A stretch of 64,000 nt of DNA, taken from assembly GCA_024402335.1 (NCBI GenBank), contig JAKSTZ010000002.1:104637-168636 (forward strand), given 5' to 3'. Both the position numbers and the translations under genes were made by a program. This stretch comes from Bacteroidales bacterium. GTDB lineage: Bacteria; Bacteroidota; Bacteroidia; Bacteroidales; UBA1715. Below are positions 48,184-57,836 of the stretch, in pieces. The first letter of the stretch is position 1. The number at the start of each line of letters is the position of its first letter. The notes under the pieces are model-generated. The model had not been told where the DNA came from and searched no databases. It was given only the letters and a program-made list of their open reading frames with translations.

Positions 48184-48195
48184 AGTCATTCATTT

Positions 48196-49596
48196 TTACA
48201 TTTGTTCCGCCACCATAATAGCTTTTTTCAATGCGCCAAGTTTATTATTAACTTCTTGCAATTCATATTCAACATCACTTTTCGCAACAATACCACCACC
48301 TGCTTGAAACCATAACTCATTATTACGGCTCACAAATGTTCTAATAGTAATAGCCTGATTCAAATCACCATTTAGTCCGATAAATCCTATACAGCCCCCG
48401 TAAGCACCACGATTATGAGGTTCATATTCGCTTATTAGCTGCATTGCGCGAACTTTTGGGGCGCCACTTAATGTACCAGCAGGGAATGTATCGATAAACG
48501 CCTTAATTGGATTCGCACCGTCATCCAAAGTACCACTTACACGGCTTACAAGATGGATAACATGGCTATAGTATTGCAAATCCTTATAGAAATCCACTTT
48601 TACATCATGGCAGTTGCGCGACAAGTCATTACGAGCCAAGTCAACCAACATTACATGTTCGGCATTTTCTTTCGGATTATTACGTAAATATTCAGCACCT
48701 TCGGCATCCTTAGCCGCATCACCGGTACGACGAGTCGTACCAGCAATTGGGTCGATATAAGCACGTTTACCTTCTATACGGCAATGTGTTTCCGGAGAAG
48801 AACCGAACAACCGAAAACCACCAAAATCAAAATAGAACAAATATGGTGATGGATTTATGCTACGTAACGCACGATATAATTTAAAGTCATCACCCTCGAA
48901 TTTCTGCATAAAACGACGAGAAAGTACGATTTGGAACACATCACCACGCATACAATGAGCAATTCCCTTACGAATATTTTCACGATGTTCATCATCCGTC
49001 AACGTTGACGACGTATCTCCCACTGGATGAAATGGATACGTAGAAATTCGTTTATTACGAATAGCATTTTCAACGTATTCGATATTACTCTTCTCTTCAT
49101 CTCCAACCATTTCAACAAGCATCATTTCATTTTTATAGTCGTTGAAAACAATGATGTACTTGTACATAATGTACATCATATCCGGAGCGTCATTTTTTTC
49201 ATCTACAGAATCCTTCACTGCGATATTTTCAAAATAACGAACCGCATTGAACGAAGTGTAGCCATACAATCCACAATAATTAGCACCTTCACCCGAAACA
49301 GAGAAATGAGCTAAGAAATCATTAATAGCCTGATCAACTTTGTATTCCCCACTAATTACATGTTCCGACACGCTACCGTCAGGATATGAACCGATAGCCT
49401 TTCCGTGATTAATACTTATGCTCGCAATAGGATCAAGAGCAATAAACGAACGATTGTTTTCACCGCTATGATAATCGGAACTTTCCATCAAAGCACTTTG
49501 AAAGAACAAATCACGAACCTTCAAATAAGTACTCACTGGTGTATGCAAATCACCTAAGATGGTTTTTAACGTAGTGTTATAACTAAAGATTTTCAT
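48196..49596 (-). CDS. trpE: Anthranilate synthase component I
   Basis: Converts chorismate to anthranilate, the committed step. The 466-residue protein has the feedback Trp-site motif as ALMESSDYHSGENNRSFIAL, close to the usual LLES, so inhibition by tryptophan is likely retained. The catalytic C-terminal half includes GSSPETHCRIEGKRAYIDPI, NPKENAEHVMLVDLARNDL and FPAGTLSGAPKVRAM. It lies between trpB (7 bases) and trpG. Confidence 0.96.
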   Translation of the reverse strand: MKIFSYNTTLKTILGDLHTPVSTYLKVRDLFFQSALMESSDYHSGENNRSFIALDPIASISINHGKAIGSYPDGSVSEHVISGEYKVDQAINDFLAHFSVSGEGANYCGLYGYTSFNAVRYFENIAVKDSVDEKNDAPDMMYIMYKYIIVFNDYKNEMMLVEMVGDEEKSNIEYVENAIRNKRISTYPFHPVGDTSSTLTDDEHRENIRKGIAHCMRGDVFQIVLSRRFMQKFEGDDFKLYRALRSINPSPYLFYFDFGGFRLFGSSPETHCRIEGKRAYIDPIAGTTRRTGDAAKDAEGAEYLRNNPKENAEHVMLVDLARNDLSRNCHDVKVDFYKDLQYYSHVIHLVSRVSGTLDDGANPIKAFIDTFPAGTLSGAPKVRAMQLISEYEPHNRGAYGGCIGFIGLNGDLNQAITIRTFVSRNNELWFQAGGGIVAKSDVEYELQEVNNKLGALKKAIMVAEQM

Positions 49597-49603
49597 TGAT
49601 TTA

Positions 49604-50788
49604 CTACTTATTAAAATATTTCAAATATGTATTTAAATCCTTATCTCCTCTACCAGATACTGTTAGAACAACGACATCATCTGGTTTAAATTTCATTTTT
49701 GGAAGAACACCCAAAGCATGAGCACTTTCGATAGCAGGAATAATTCCTTCCATACGAGTAAGTTCCATACCGGCATTCATAGCCTCATCATCAGTAACAG
49801 CCAACACTGTTGCACGACCGTCTTTGGCAATATTGGAATGCATAGGGCCAACGCCAGGATAATCAAGACCGGCAGAAATAGAATAAGGCTCAACAATTTG
49901 TCCATCTTCATCTTGAATGACATACGTTCTCATTCCATGAATAATACCAACCGTACCCAATTTAATCGTAGCAGCCGTTTTTCCTGTTTCCACGCCAAGA
50001 CCACCAGCTTCTGCCAAAACGATTTTAACTCTTTCATCATCAAGATAATGATAGATAGTACCAGCAGCATTACTACCACCACCAACACAGGCGATTAAAT
50101 AGTCAGGATAATCACGTCCTTCTTTTTCCTTTATTTGAGCCTTAATTTCTTCACTAATAACAGATTGCAAACGAGCAACCATTTCAGGATATGGATATGG
50201 ACCCATAGTAGAACCTATCAAATAATAAGTATCCTCTGGATGACAGCACCAATCGCGGATAGCTTCGTTGCAGGCATCTTTCAATGTCATATTTCCAGAA
50301 GTAACAGGAACAACAGTTGCGCCCAACATTTTCATACGTTCCACATTCGGAGCCTGACGTTCCACGTCAGTTTTACCCATATAGACGATGCATTCCATAT
50401 TCATCAATGCACAAACTGTAGCTGTAGCAACACCATGCTGTCCAGCTCCTGTTTCGGCAATTATACGCTTCTTACCCATGCGCTTCGCTAACAGAATCTG
50501 TCCCAACGCATTGTTAATCTTATGAGCACCGGTATGGTTACAATCTTCACGTTTCAAATACAACTTGCAGCCATATTTTTCAGATAAACGTTTTGCGTAA
50601 TACAATGGAGACGGACGACCTGCATAATCACGCAACAATTGATAATACTCTTGTTTAAACGATTCACTGCTTAAGATTTCATCATAAGCTTTTTGAAGTT
50701 CGCTTACACAACCATGTAGAATTTCTGGTATATACGCACCACCAAATTCACCATAGTACCCGTTTTCATCTACTGTATATTTTCCCAT
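49604..50788 (-). CDS. trpB: Tryptophan synthase beta chain
   Basis: PLP enzyme joining indole and serine to tryptophan. The 394-residue protein has the PLP lysine in [20 protein letters not shown], the TGAGQHG loop, and the phosphate site [11 protein letters not shown]. It is of the TrpB1 type with a TrpA partner at the far end of the operon. Being first in the operon, just after the attenuator, it heads the order trpBEGDCFA known from Bacteroides relatives. Confidence 0.97.
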   Translation of the reverse strand: MGKYTVDENGYYGEFGGAYIPEILHGCVSELQKAYDEILSSESFKQEYYQLLRDYAGRPSPLYYAKRLSEKYGCKLYLKREDCNHTGAHKINNALGQILLAKRMGKKRIIAETGAGQHGVATATVCALMNMECIVYMGKTDVERQAPNVERMKMLGATVVPVTSGNMTLKDACNEAIRDWCCHPEDTYYLIGSTMGPYPYPEMVARLQSVISEEIKAQIKEKEGRDYPDYLIACVGGGSNAAGTIYHYLDDERVKIVLAEAGGLGVETGKTAATIKLGTVGIIHGMRTYVIQDEDGQIVEPYSISAGLDYPGVGPMHSNIAKDGRATVLAVTDDEAMNAGMELTRMEGIIPAIESAHALGVLPKMKFKPDDVVVLTVSGRGDKDLNTYLKYFNK

Positions 50789-50806
50789 CTTACAAATTTT
50801 ATTCAG

Positions 50807-50847
50807 TTAAAAAGAAAAGCCCTATTGCTTTCAGTGCAACAGGGCTT
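50807..50847 (-). terminator. trp attenuator terminator
   Basis: A 12-bp stem (50836-50847 with 50817-50828, one G-U pair) with a 7-base loop is followed by TTTTCTTTTT on the minus strand, 18 bases before the trpB ATG. The position upstream of the first structural gene marks it as an attenuator rather than an end-of-gene terminator. Confidence 0.9.
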
Positions 50848-50892
50848 CTTAAAATTCTATATAAACAAAAAGGTAACGCTCCTGCGACTGAA
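50830..50892 (-). promoter_or_regulatory. trp antiterminator segments
   Basis: The segment just after the leader stop, UUCAGUCGCAGG (50881-50892), can pair with the terminator's 5' arm and loop: UUCAGU with ACUGAA (50830-50835) and CAGG with CCUG (50840-50843). Pairing would prevent the terminator. A weaker alternative, GGUGGC (50907-50912) with GUUACC (50872-50877), could serve as the 1:2 pause hairpin. Confidence 0.7.
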
Positions 50893-50937
50893 TCATCTCA
50901 AGAGTTGCCACCAATATTTGTTGAATACACTTACCAT
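50893..50937 (-). CDS. trpL: trp operon leader peptide with tandem Trp codons
   Basis: A 14-codon reading frame, MVSVFNKYWWQLLR, begins about 13 bases after the expected transcription start and ends 45 bases before the attenuator hairpin. Codons 9 and 10 (50908-50913) are both Trp, the rarest amino acid, which marks it as a sensor of charged tRNA-Trp. A ribosome stalled there leaves the antiterminator segment at 50881-50892 free; a ribosome that reaches the stop codon (50893-50895) covers it, so the terminator forms. Confidence 0.85.
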   Translation of the reverse strand: MVSVFNKYWWQLLR

Positions 50938-50956
50938 CTTTTCTTATTTTGTGTTA

Positions 50957-50987
50957 CAAAATTATAGATTGTAATGAAAATAACAAA
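50957..50987 (-). promoter_or_regulatory. trp operon promoter
   Basis: TTTG (50984-50987), 19 bases, then TAATTTTG (50957-50964) on the minus strand match the consensus exactly. It lies between the ORF6N gene stop and trpL, giving a leader RNA with a very short 5' end before the trpL ATG. Confidence 0.85.
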
Positions 50988-50995
50988 CAGTTTTG

Positions 50996-51538
50996 CTATT
51001 TTTTTCTTACAATTTTATGTTTTAGTTTTATCATTGCGAAATTCAATTCAAGTTCGGTTTCCGAACCTTTTGTTTGTAAATCAGCCCCTATCAAATCTGA
51101 AATTATCTCACCTCCTCTTTGTATAAGACCTTTTTGCACATTTTTATCCTCCGTCCGAGGCAATGCTGCAACCGTTCGTGAAAGTTCGCGTAGCTTTACA
51201 AAAGTATTGATAATACATATTGTCGTCCGCACTGCCTGTTCCCCTCTTAATATAGTTGCAAGCATATATAATCCCTGTTCTGTAAAAGCCCAAGGACCTA
51301 TTCTACTATATTTTAATTTTTCAAGGTGGTCAAAAATTTTGACCACCTCTGATTTTTCATCCGCATTCAACTGAAAAACAAATCCTTCAGGGAACTTCAT
51401 TGGATTATTTCGAACTGCTTGGTTTATTTCCTTAGTTGCTACGCCATACAATTGTGCGACATCACAATCTAAAATAACATTCATGTTGCGAAGTTGCATA
51501 ATCTTATCCTGCACATCTTCGATTTTTATAATATTCAT
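50996..51538 (-). CDS. ORF6N domain protein
   Basis: A 180-residue protein with an N-terminal ORF6N domain (MNIIKIEDVQDKIMQLRNMN, then LDCDVAQLYGVATKEINQAV and NNPMKFPEGFVFQLN), a DNA-binding module usually found in phage antirepressors and mobile DNA. The mid part (AFTEQGLYMLATILRGEQAV) is common to the family in Bacteroidales. The C-terminal 60 residues are helical and charged. It has its own promoter and stands alone upstream of the trp promoter; there are no other phage genes around it. Confidence 0.88.
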   Translation of the reverse strand: MNIIKIEDVQDKIMQLRNMNVILDCDVAQLYGVATKEINQAVRNNPMKFPEGFVFQLNADEKSEVVKIFDHLEKLKYSRIGPWAFTEQGLYMLATILRGEQAVRTTICIINTFVKLRELSRTVAALPRTEDKNVQKGLIQRGGEIISDLIGADLQTKGSETELELNFAMIKLKHKIVRKK

Positions 51539-51555
51539 TGCGGTTATGTTTTGAA

Positions 51556-51585
51556 CAAAAATAGCAAAAACAAGCTGATTACCAA
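51556..51585 (-). promoter_or_regulatory. Promoter of the ORF6N gene
   Basis: TTG (51583-51585), 19 bases, then TATTTTTG (51556-51563) on the minus strand; the 5' leader ends with AACCGCA before the ATG. Confidence 0.75.
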
Positions 51586-51758
51586 CACATTATTTTTCAT
51601 AATATTCATATATAAATAGTAACAAAGCACAATAATTCACCATAAATAAAACAACCACAAAACCTAAAACAAATTTTAAGGGAAAATGTATGCATCCAAT
51701 AGTATTGAACACATACATTATTCTTAAGCAAACATTAAAATAATTTAGTGTTTTTTCA

Positions 51759-51766
51759 TAATTTTG
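51759..51766 (+). promoter_or_regulatory. Probable -7 element of gpmI
   Basis: TAATTTTG, 58 bases before the gpmI ATG; no clear -33 partner. The region 51586-51758 is AT-rich and shows no gene. Confidence 0.5.
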
Positions 51767-51823
51767 CACCAATTAATACAATCCGGTGATAATTCACCTA
51801 TTTTTGAAAACAAAATTAAGAAT

Positions 51824-53356
51824 ATGAAACACAAAGCTCTTTTAATGATTCTTGACGGCTGGGGCATTGGAAACAAAACAAAAGCCGATGTTATCTCTTC
51901 TACTCCAACTCCATATTGGGATTACTTGTTGGAAAACTACCCACATTCTCAACTACAAGCTTCTGGAGAAAATGTAGGTTTACCTAACGGTCAAATGGGT
52001 AACTCTGAAGTTGGTCACTTAAACATTGGTGCCGGTCGTATTGTGTACCAAGATTTAGTAAAAATCAACAGAGCTTGTGCCGACAACTCTATTCTACAAA
52101 ACAAAGAAATCGTAAACGCTTTCTCATACGCAAAAGAGAAAGGTAAACAAATCCATTTAATGGGATTGGTTTCTAACGGTGGCGTACACAGCTCACTTGA
52201 CCACCTTTTCAAATTGATTGAAATCGCAAAAGAATACGGAATCGACAACACATTCGTACACTGCTTTATGGATGGTCGTGATACTGACCCTAAGAGCGGT
52301 AAAGGTTTCATCGAACAATTAGAAAACCAATTAGCTAAAAACACTGGCCACATTGCTTCTATCGTTGGTCGTTTCTACGCTATGGACCGTGACAAACGTT
52401 GGGAACGTGTAAAAGTTGCATACGACTTGATCGTAAACGGTATCGGTAAAAAAGCAACTAACATGGTTCAAGCTATGCAAGAAAGTTACGATTCTGATTG
52501 TGCAGAACATAAAGGAACTGACGAATTCATCGAACCTATCGTTAACGCTTCTGTTGACGGACGTATTAAAGAAGGCGACGTTGTTATTTTCTTCAACTAC
52601 CGTAACGACCGTGCTAAAGAACTTACAGTTGTTCTTACACAAAAAGATATGCCAGAAGCTGGTATGAATACTATCCCAGGCTTACAATATTATTGTATGA
52701 CTCCATACGATGCTTCATTCACAGGCGTACATATCTTATTCGACAAAGAAAACGTACAAAATACTCTTGGCGAATACCTTGCAAATCTTGGAATGACTCA
52801 ATTACACATTGCAGAAACAGAAAAATACGCACACGTAACTTTCTTCTTCAATGGCGGTAGAGAAACTCCATACGACAAAGAAGAACGTATCCTTGTTCCT
52901 TCACCTAAAGTTGCTACTTACGACTTGAAGCCAGAAATGAGCGCTTACGAAGTAAAAGATAAATTGGTTGAAGCTATCAAGAGCGACAAATTCGACTTTA
53001 TCGTTGTAAACTACGCTAACGGTGATATGGTTGGCCACACTGGTATCTACTCAGCAATAGAAAAAGCTGTTGTAGCTATCGATGCTTGTGTAAAAGATAC
53101 TGTTGAAGCTGCAAAATCTATGGGTTACGAAACTATTATCATTGCAGACCACGGTAATGCCGACAATGCTATCAACCCAGACGGAACACCTAACACTGCT
53201 CACTCTTTGAATCCTGTTCCATTCGTATATGTAACAGAAAACAAAGCAGCAAAAGTAAAAGAAGGTATTTTGGCTGACGTTGCTCCTTCTATCTGCAGCA
53301 TATTAGAAATCGCTCAACCAGCAGACATGACAGGAAACAACTTGATTTCTAAATAG
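51824..53356 (+). CDS. gpmI: 2,3-bisphosphoglycerate-independent phosphoglycerate mutase
   Basis: Interconverts 3- and 2-phosphoglycerate in glycolysis using two manganese ions. The 510-residue protein has the alkaline-phosphatase-like core with the phosphorylated serine in [17 protein letters not shown], metal ligands in LMILDGWG and [13 protein letters not shown], and [16 protein letters not shown]. The ATG at 51824 fits the family. Its codon use, like that of mdh, suggests high expression. Confidence 0.97.
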   Translation: MKHKALLMILDGWGIGNKTKADVISSTPTPYWDYLLENYPHSQLQASGENVGLPNGQMGNSEVGHLNIGAGRIVYQDLVKINRACADNSILQNKEIVNAFSYAKEKGKQIHLMGLVSNGGVHSSLDHLFKLIEIAKEYGIDNTFVHCFMDGRDTDPKSGKGFIEQLENQLAKNTGHIASIVGRFYAMDRDKRWERVKVAYDLIVNGIGKKATNMVQAMQESYDSDCAEHKGTDEFIEPIVNASVDGRIKEGDVVIFFNYRNDRAKELTVVLTQKDMPEAGMNTIPGLQYYCMTPYDASFTGVHILFDKENVQNTLGEYLANLGMTQLHIAETEKYAHVTFFFNGGRETPYDKEERILVPSPKVATYDLKPEMSAYEVKDKLVEAIKSDKFDFIVVNYANGDMVGHTGIYSAIEKAVVAIDACVKDTVEAAKSMGYETIIIADHGNADNAINPDGTPNTAHSLNPVPFVYVTENKAAKVKEGILADVAPSICSILEIAQPADMTGNNLISK

Positions 53357-53378
53357 TTTTATACTATTCTACAAATAG

Positions 53379-53406
53379 AAAAGGCTCCGAAATGGAGCCT
53401 TTTTTA
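53379..53406 (+). terminator. Intrinsic terminator of gpmI
   Basis: A 10-bp stem (53379-53388 with 53394-53403) with loop GAAAT runs into T, 23 bases after the stop. Confidence 0.92.
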
Positions 53407-53450
53407 TGCACTCAACTAAACAAATGCACTTGTTTTGCACTATAATAAAC

Positions 53451-53480
53451 ACAAAAAAAAGACGATGAAAACATCGTCCT
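53451..53480 (-). terminator. Intrinsic terminator of asnA
   Basis: GACGATG-TTTT-CATCGTC (53461-53478) followed by eight T on the minus strand, 27 bases after the asnA stop. Confidence 0.88.
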
Positions 53481-53506
53481 TCCTCGAAAAAACTTTTAAA
53501 AACTAA

Positions 53507-54520
53507 TTATATTAAAGGAATATTATTAGTTGCACATTTATCTATCATCTCTTGTGGCCATAAAGAACTTTGAACTTCTCCGATATGAGCCTTACGCAAG
53601 AAGAACATACACAAACGGCTTTGGCCGATACCACCACCAATAGAAAGTGGAAGTTCACCGTTTAGCAACATTTTATGGAACATAAGTTCCTTGCGATCTT
53701 CTGCACCAGCTTTCTTCAACTGATATTCCATTGCTTTTGCATCAACACGAATACCCATAGAAGAAATTTCGAACGAACTTTCAAGAACAGGATTCCACAA
53801 AAGAATATCGCCGTTCAAACTCCAATCGTCATAATCTGGAGCACGACCATCGTGTTTTTCACCGTTAGTCAACTCATCACCTATACCGATAAGGAATATT
53901 GCACCATATTCTTTTGCTGCAGCTGTTTCTCTTTCCTTTGGAGTAAGGTCAGGATATTTTTGAAGCAATTCTTCTGAAGTAATGAATGTGATTTTTTCTG
54001 GCAAAATCTGAGAAATTTGTGGATATTCTTCAGAAACCAAATATTCAGTATGTTTCAAAACATCGTATATACGTTTTACAATAAGACGCAAGAAAGAAAG
54101 ATTTCTATCTTCTGGAGCAATTGTACGTTCCCAATCCCATTGATCAACATATAATGAATGGATATTGTCCAATTCTTCGTCAGGACGGATGGCGTTCATA
54201 TCTGTCAACACACCGTGACCTGGCTTAATATTGTATTTTGCCAAAGCCATACGTTTCCATTTTGCCAAGGAATTCACAACTTCAGCCTGTTTGTCATTCA
54301 AATCTTTTACTGGAAATGTAACCTTACGTTCAGTTCCATTTAAGTCATCATTTATACCTGTACCCTTTAAAACAAAAAGCGGCGCAGTTACACGTCGTAA
54401 GCATAAACCAACAGATAAACTTTTTTCAAAGTTATCTTTAATCAATTTTATTGCCAACTCGGTCTGTTGTAGATCCAAAACCGGAGTGTAATTTTTAGGT
54501 ATAAATAATTTGTCTGTCAT
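53507..54520 (-). CDS. asnA: Aspartate-ammonia ligase (asparagine synthetase A)
   Basis: Makes asparagine from aspartate and ammonia with ATP. About 337 residues; class II synthetase-like fold with VDQWDWERTI, the conserved stretch around LWNPVLESSFEISSMGIRVD and the C-terminal SIGGGIGQSRLCMFFLRKAH. Two ATGs are possible, 54529 and 54520. A TAATTTTG element at 54541-54548 leaves almost no leader for the first, so the second is preferred. Confidence 0.95.
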   Translation of the reverse strand: MTDKLFIPKNYTPVLDLQQTELAIKLIKDNFEKSLSVGLCLRRVTAPLFVLKGTGINDDLNGTERKVTFPVKDLNDKQAEVVNSLAKWKRMALAKYNIKPGHGVLTDMNAIRPDEELDNIHSLYVDQWDWERTIAPEDRNLSFLRLIVKRIYDVLKHTEYLVSEEYPQISQILPEKITFITSEELLQKYPDLTPKERETAAAKEYGAIFLIGIGDELTNGEKHDGRAPDYDDWSLNGDILLWNPVLESSFEISSMGIRVDAKAMEYQLKKAGAEDRKELMFHKMLLNGELPLSIGGGIGQSRLCMFFLRKAHIGEVQSSLWPQEMIDKCATNNIPLI

Positions 54521-54540
54521 AACAACCATTAAATTTTATA

Positions 54541-54548
54541 CAAAATTA
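54541..54548 (-). promoter_or_regulatory. asnA promoter -7 element
   Basis: TAATTTTG on the minus strand with TTG 22 bases upstream; its closeness to the gene favours the second ATG. Confidence 0.6.
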
Positions 54549-54732
54549 GTCTTTTTTCGTTAAAAAATCACAATATTTTCATTTATTTCACTTAAAAATT
54601 GAAAGCAGTTTTTTAAAAGCACCTTTTTCAAAGCGTATTTTTAAAACATTTTTTCAATACTTAAAACGAGGATTTCATATACATTACTATTGAATTTGTA
54701 GAAAATGCGGAAAAAATATCCGTTAAAAATCC

Positions 54733-54740
54733 TACATTTG
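54733..54740 (+). promoter_or_regulatory. Probable metA promoter -7 element
   Basis: TACATTTG, 20 bases before the metA ATG. No good -33 element and no riboswitch-like fold was recognised upstream. Confidence 0.5.
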
Positions 54741-54760
54741 CACTGCTTTTAAATAGAGAT

Positions 54761-55663
54761 ATGCCTGTTAATATTCCTGACAAATTACCCGCTTCGGACA
54801 TTCTTAAAAACGAGAATGTGTTTGTTATGACGAATAGTCGTGCAATTACACAAGACATACGCCCTATTCGTATTGGCATTTTAAACTTAATGCCGATAAA
54901 GGAAAAAACAGAGACACAAATCATCCGTATGCTTTCGAACACACCATTACAGGTGGAAGTTGTACTACTGTACACCAAAACGCATACGCCAAGCCATACT
55001 TCATCGGAATATCTACACACATTCTACAAATCATTCGATGAAATCGGCAAACTTGATGGTTTAATTATCACCGGCGCTCCTATCGACCACTTACAATACG
55101 AAGATGTTACTTTTTGGAAGGAATTGACCGAAATCTACGAATGGTCACGTACAAACGTAACTTCCGTATTCCATATTTGTTGGGGAGCTTTCGCGGCATT
55201 ATACTATTTCTACGGCATAAACAAACATTGGCGCGACGATAAGATATTTGGCGTATTCCGCCATTCTGTACTAAACAGAACCGAACCGATAGTTCGTGGT
55301 TTCGACGATGAATTCTTTGTTCCTCATTCACGAAACTCGTACCTAAAGCAATCGGAAATAGACGCATGCAAAGATATTGAAGTGATTTGCGAAGGCGAAG
55401 GTATCGGTCCATACCTTATTAAATCAAAAGACTCTAAAGACTTCTTCGTTTTTGGTCATTCCGAATACGATGTAACCACACTTAAAGATGAATACGTTCG
55501 TGACAGAAGTAAAGGAATGGACATAGACGTTCCTGTAAACTACTTCCCTGGCGACGACCCTGCACAAGAACCTAAAAACACATGGAGAAGTCATGGTAAC
55601 TTGCTTTACAGCAACTGGCTAAACTATTACGTTTACCAAGAAACGCCATATAAATTAGATTAG
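54761..55663 (+). CDS. metA: Homoserine O-acyltransferase (MetA)
   Basis: Activates homoserine for methionine synthesis by acyl transfer. The 300-residue protein has MPVNIPDKLPASDILKNENV at the start, IRIGILNLMPIKEKTETQII, the nucleophilic cysteine in FHICWGAFAALYYFYGI and the histidine/glutamate region FGHSEYDV. Whether it uses acetyl- or succinyl-CoA cannot be read safely from motifs seen here. It stands alone between divergent asnA and convergent hisB. Confidence 0.95.
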   Translation: MPVNIPDKLPASDILKNENVFVMTNSRAITQDIRPIRIGILNLMPIKEKTETQIIRMLSNTPLQVEVVLLYTKTHTPSHTSSEYLHTFYKSFDEIGKLDGLIITGAPIDHLQYEDVTFWKELTEIYEWSRTNVTSVFHICWGAFAALYYFYGINKHWRDDKIFGVFRHSVLNRTEPIVRGFDDEFFVPHSRNSYLKQSEIDACKDIEVICEGEGIGPYLIKSKDSKDFFVFGHSEYDVTTLKDEYVRDRSKGMDIDVPVNYFPGDDPAQEPKNTWRSHGNLLYSNWLNYYVYQETPYKLD

Positions 55664-55764
55664 GAAACGTCTTATTTCACGCAAACGCTTCCCTAACTTT
55701 ATCACTTATTCCATAACTAGTATAACATCAAACAATTACAGCTTATAACACATACTATACTCAA

Positions 55765-55797
55765 ACAAAAAAAGAAATGCCGAATAGCATTCCTTTT
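55765..55797 (-). terminator. Intrinsic terminator of the agu-hisB operon
   Basis: AAGGAATGC pairs with GCATTTCTT (55788-55796 with 55772-55780, one G-U) and is followed by T on the minus strand, 24 bases after hisB. Confidence 0.8.
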
Positions 55798-55820
55798 CTA
55801 TTTATACCACACTCTTCGTA

Positions 55821-56930
55821 TTATAATAATCCTTTTGTAGAAGGCAATAATTGGTTATTCAAGCTACGAGACACAGCCATTTTAATGGATTTAGCCCAAG
55901 CCTTGAAAATAGCCTCAATTTTATGATGTTCGTTATCTCCTTGAATGGAAATATTCAAATTACATTTGGCTGCATCACTAAACGATTTGAAGAAATGATA
56001 CAACATTTCTGTTGGCAACTCTCCTACTTTTTCACGTTTAAATTCTACATCCCAAATCAACCATGGACGACCAGAAAAATCAATAGCGACTTGTGCCAAA
56101 GAGTCGTCCATTGGCAACAAGAAACCATAGCGTTCAATACGTTCTTTTTTACCCAAGGCTTGCAAGAATGCTTCACCTAATGCAATTCCTGTATCTTCTA
56201 TAGTATGGTGTTCATCGACGTGCAAATCTCCTTTTACGTTGATTTTCAAATCGCAGTTTGAGTGACGGGCCAACTGTTCCAACATGTGGTCGAAAAAGCC
56301 TATGCCTGTTGAGATTTCCGATTTTCCACGACCATCAAGCAACAATTCTATGTCGATTTTTGTTTCGTTAGTATTACGGGTAACATGCGCATATCGCAAT
56401 GGGAATGTCAATCGTTGCGCGATTTCGTTCCATGAATCAACAACTAATTCGCACGAATCCGGCAATGTTGTTTCATCAAGATGGTTACCTCTAATTATCA
56501 ACGACTTGCAACCAAGATTTACAGCTAATTGTGCATCGGTATTTCTGTCACCTATCACATACGAATGTTTCAAATCGTATTCTTCGGAGAAGTATTTTCC
56601 CAACATGCCAATACCTGGCTTACGAGTTGGTTTGTTTTCGTAATCGAACGAGGCATCTATGCACATATCGGCAAATTCCACACCTTCGGATTTCAATACC
56701 GACAACATTAAATTATGCACTGGCCAGAATGTATCTTCAGGAAAAGAATCCGTACCAAGACCATCTTGGTTTGTAACCATAACCAATTCATAATCAGTAT
56801 GCTCGCAGATTGATTTCAATGCCGAAATCGTATTTGGAAGGAACGCGAACTTTTCGAATGAATCCACTTGTTCATCACTTGGTTCTTGTAGAATTGTTCC
56901 ATCTCTATCTATAAAAAGTACTTTTTTCAT
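55821..56930 (-). CDS. hisB: Bifunctional histidinol-phosphatase / imidazoleglycerol-phosphate dehydratase
   Basis: The 369-residue protein fuses a HAD phosphatase (1-165; [16 protein letters not shown]-less motif region [21 protein letters not shown]) with an IGP dehydratase (about 175-369; [29 protein letters not shown]). It catalyses steps 6 and 8 of histidine synthesis. No other his gene is in the window; it follows aguB by 7 bases, so it is transcribed with the agmatine genes. Confidence 0.95.
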   Translation of the reverse strand: MKKVLFIDRDGTILQEPSDEQVDSFEKFAFLPNTISALKSICEHTDYELVMVTNQDGLGTDSFPEDTFWPVHNLMLSVLKSEGVEFADMCIDASFDYENKPTRKPGIGMLGKYFSEEYDLKHSYVIGDRNTDAQLAVNLGCKSLIIRGNHLDETTLPDSCELVVDSWNEIAQRLTFPLRYAHVTRNTNETKIDIELLLDGRGKSEISTGIGFFDHMLEQLARHSNCDLKINVKGDLHVDEHHTIEDTGIALGEAFLQALGKKERIERYGFLLPMDDSLAQVAIDFSGRPWLIWDVEFKREKVGELPTEMLYHFFKSFSDAAKCNLNISIQGDNEHHKIEAIFKAWAKSIKMAVSRSLNNQLLPSTKGLL

Positions 56931-56937
56931 ATCTATT

Positions 56938-57825
56938 TTACTTACAAAATCTCTTAACTATATCGGAATATGCATCAATTCTTCTGTCTCTGAAGAACGG
57001 CCAAATACGGCGTACATCTTCGGAGCGAGACAGAGAAACTTCCACAACCATAGTTTCTTCTGTTTCAGAAGAAGCCTGTTTCAAAAATTCGCCTTGCGGA
57101 CCAACCACAAAACTACTTCCCCAGAACTGTATGCCGTTTGTTTGTCCGGATGGATCTTTCTCCCATCCTACACGGTTCACCGACACTACAGGCAAACCAT
57201 TTGCCACGGCATGTCCACGTTGCGAAATTATCCACGCATCGCGTTGACGATTCTTTTCTTCTTGCGTATCGCTTGATTCCCAACCAATTGCTGTCGGATA
57301 AATCAACATATCGGCTCCTTTCATTGCCATGATACGGGCTGCTTCCGGATACCATTGGTCCCAACATACAAGTACGCCCAATGTTCCTACGGACGTCTTG
57401 ATTGGTTCAAATCCCAAATCACCTGGTGTGAAATAGAACTTCTCGTAATATGCAGGATCGTCCGGAATGTGCATTTTTCTATATTTTCCGGCAATAGAGC
57501 CATCTTTCTCGAATACAACCGCCGTGTTGTGATATAAACCAGCCGCACGTTTTTCAAACAACGAAGTAACCAAAACTATGTTACATTCTTTTGCGACAGA
57601 CGCATATAATTCGGTAGATGGACCAGGTATAGTTTCGGCAAGATCAAAATTATCTACATCCTCCACCTGACAAAAATATGGTGTATTATGTAACTCTTGC
57701 AAAACAACCAATTCTGCACCTTGCGATGCACATTGTTTAATATGAGAAACCAACTTCTCTTTATTGGCTGCAATATTCTCACTTATTGCCAATTGCACCA
57801 ATCCTATCTTCAACTTCTTTTCCAT
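56938..57825 (-). CDS. aguB: N-carbamoylputrescine amidase
   Basis: Nitrilase-family enzyme that hydrolyses N-carbamoylputrescine to putrescine, CO2 and ammonia. The 295-residue protein has the Glu-Lys-Cys triad in [21 protein letters not shown] and [13 protein letters not shown]. The active-site surroundings match the AguB group, and the adjacent aguA makes its substrate. It lies 11 bases after aguA. Confidence 0.94.
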   Translation of the reverse strand: MEKKLKIGLVQLAISENIAANKEKLVSHIKQCASQGAELVVLQELHNTPYFCQVEDVDNFDLAETIPGPSTELYASVAKECNIVLVTSLFEKRAAGLYHNTAVVFEKDGSIAGKYRKMHIPDDPAYYEKFYFTPGDLGFEPIKTSVGTLGVLVCWDQWYPEAARIMAMKGADMLIYPTAIGWESSDTQEEKNRQRDAWIISQRGHAVANGLPVVSVNRVGWEKDPSGQTNGIQFWGSSFVVGPQGEFLKQASSETEETMVVEVSLSRSEDVRRIWPFFRDRRIDAYSDIVKRFCK

Positions 57826-57836
57826 CTTTTTCTTTT

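Noticed and set aside
54705..54752. 16-codon frame MRKKYPLKILHLHCF just before metA, a possible leader peptide
   Set aside because: The metA promoter element TACATTTG lies inside it, so it would not be transcribed whole, and it has no run of Met codons.
54549..54760. SAM-type riboswitch before metA
   Set aside because: No conserved stem set could be recognised in this AT-rich stretch, and the promoter element lies too close to the gene for a long leader.
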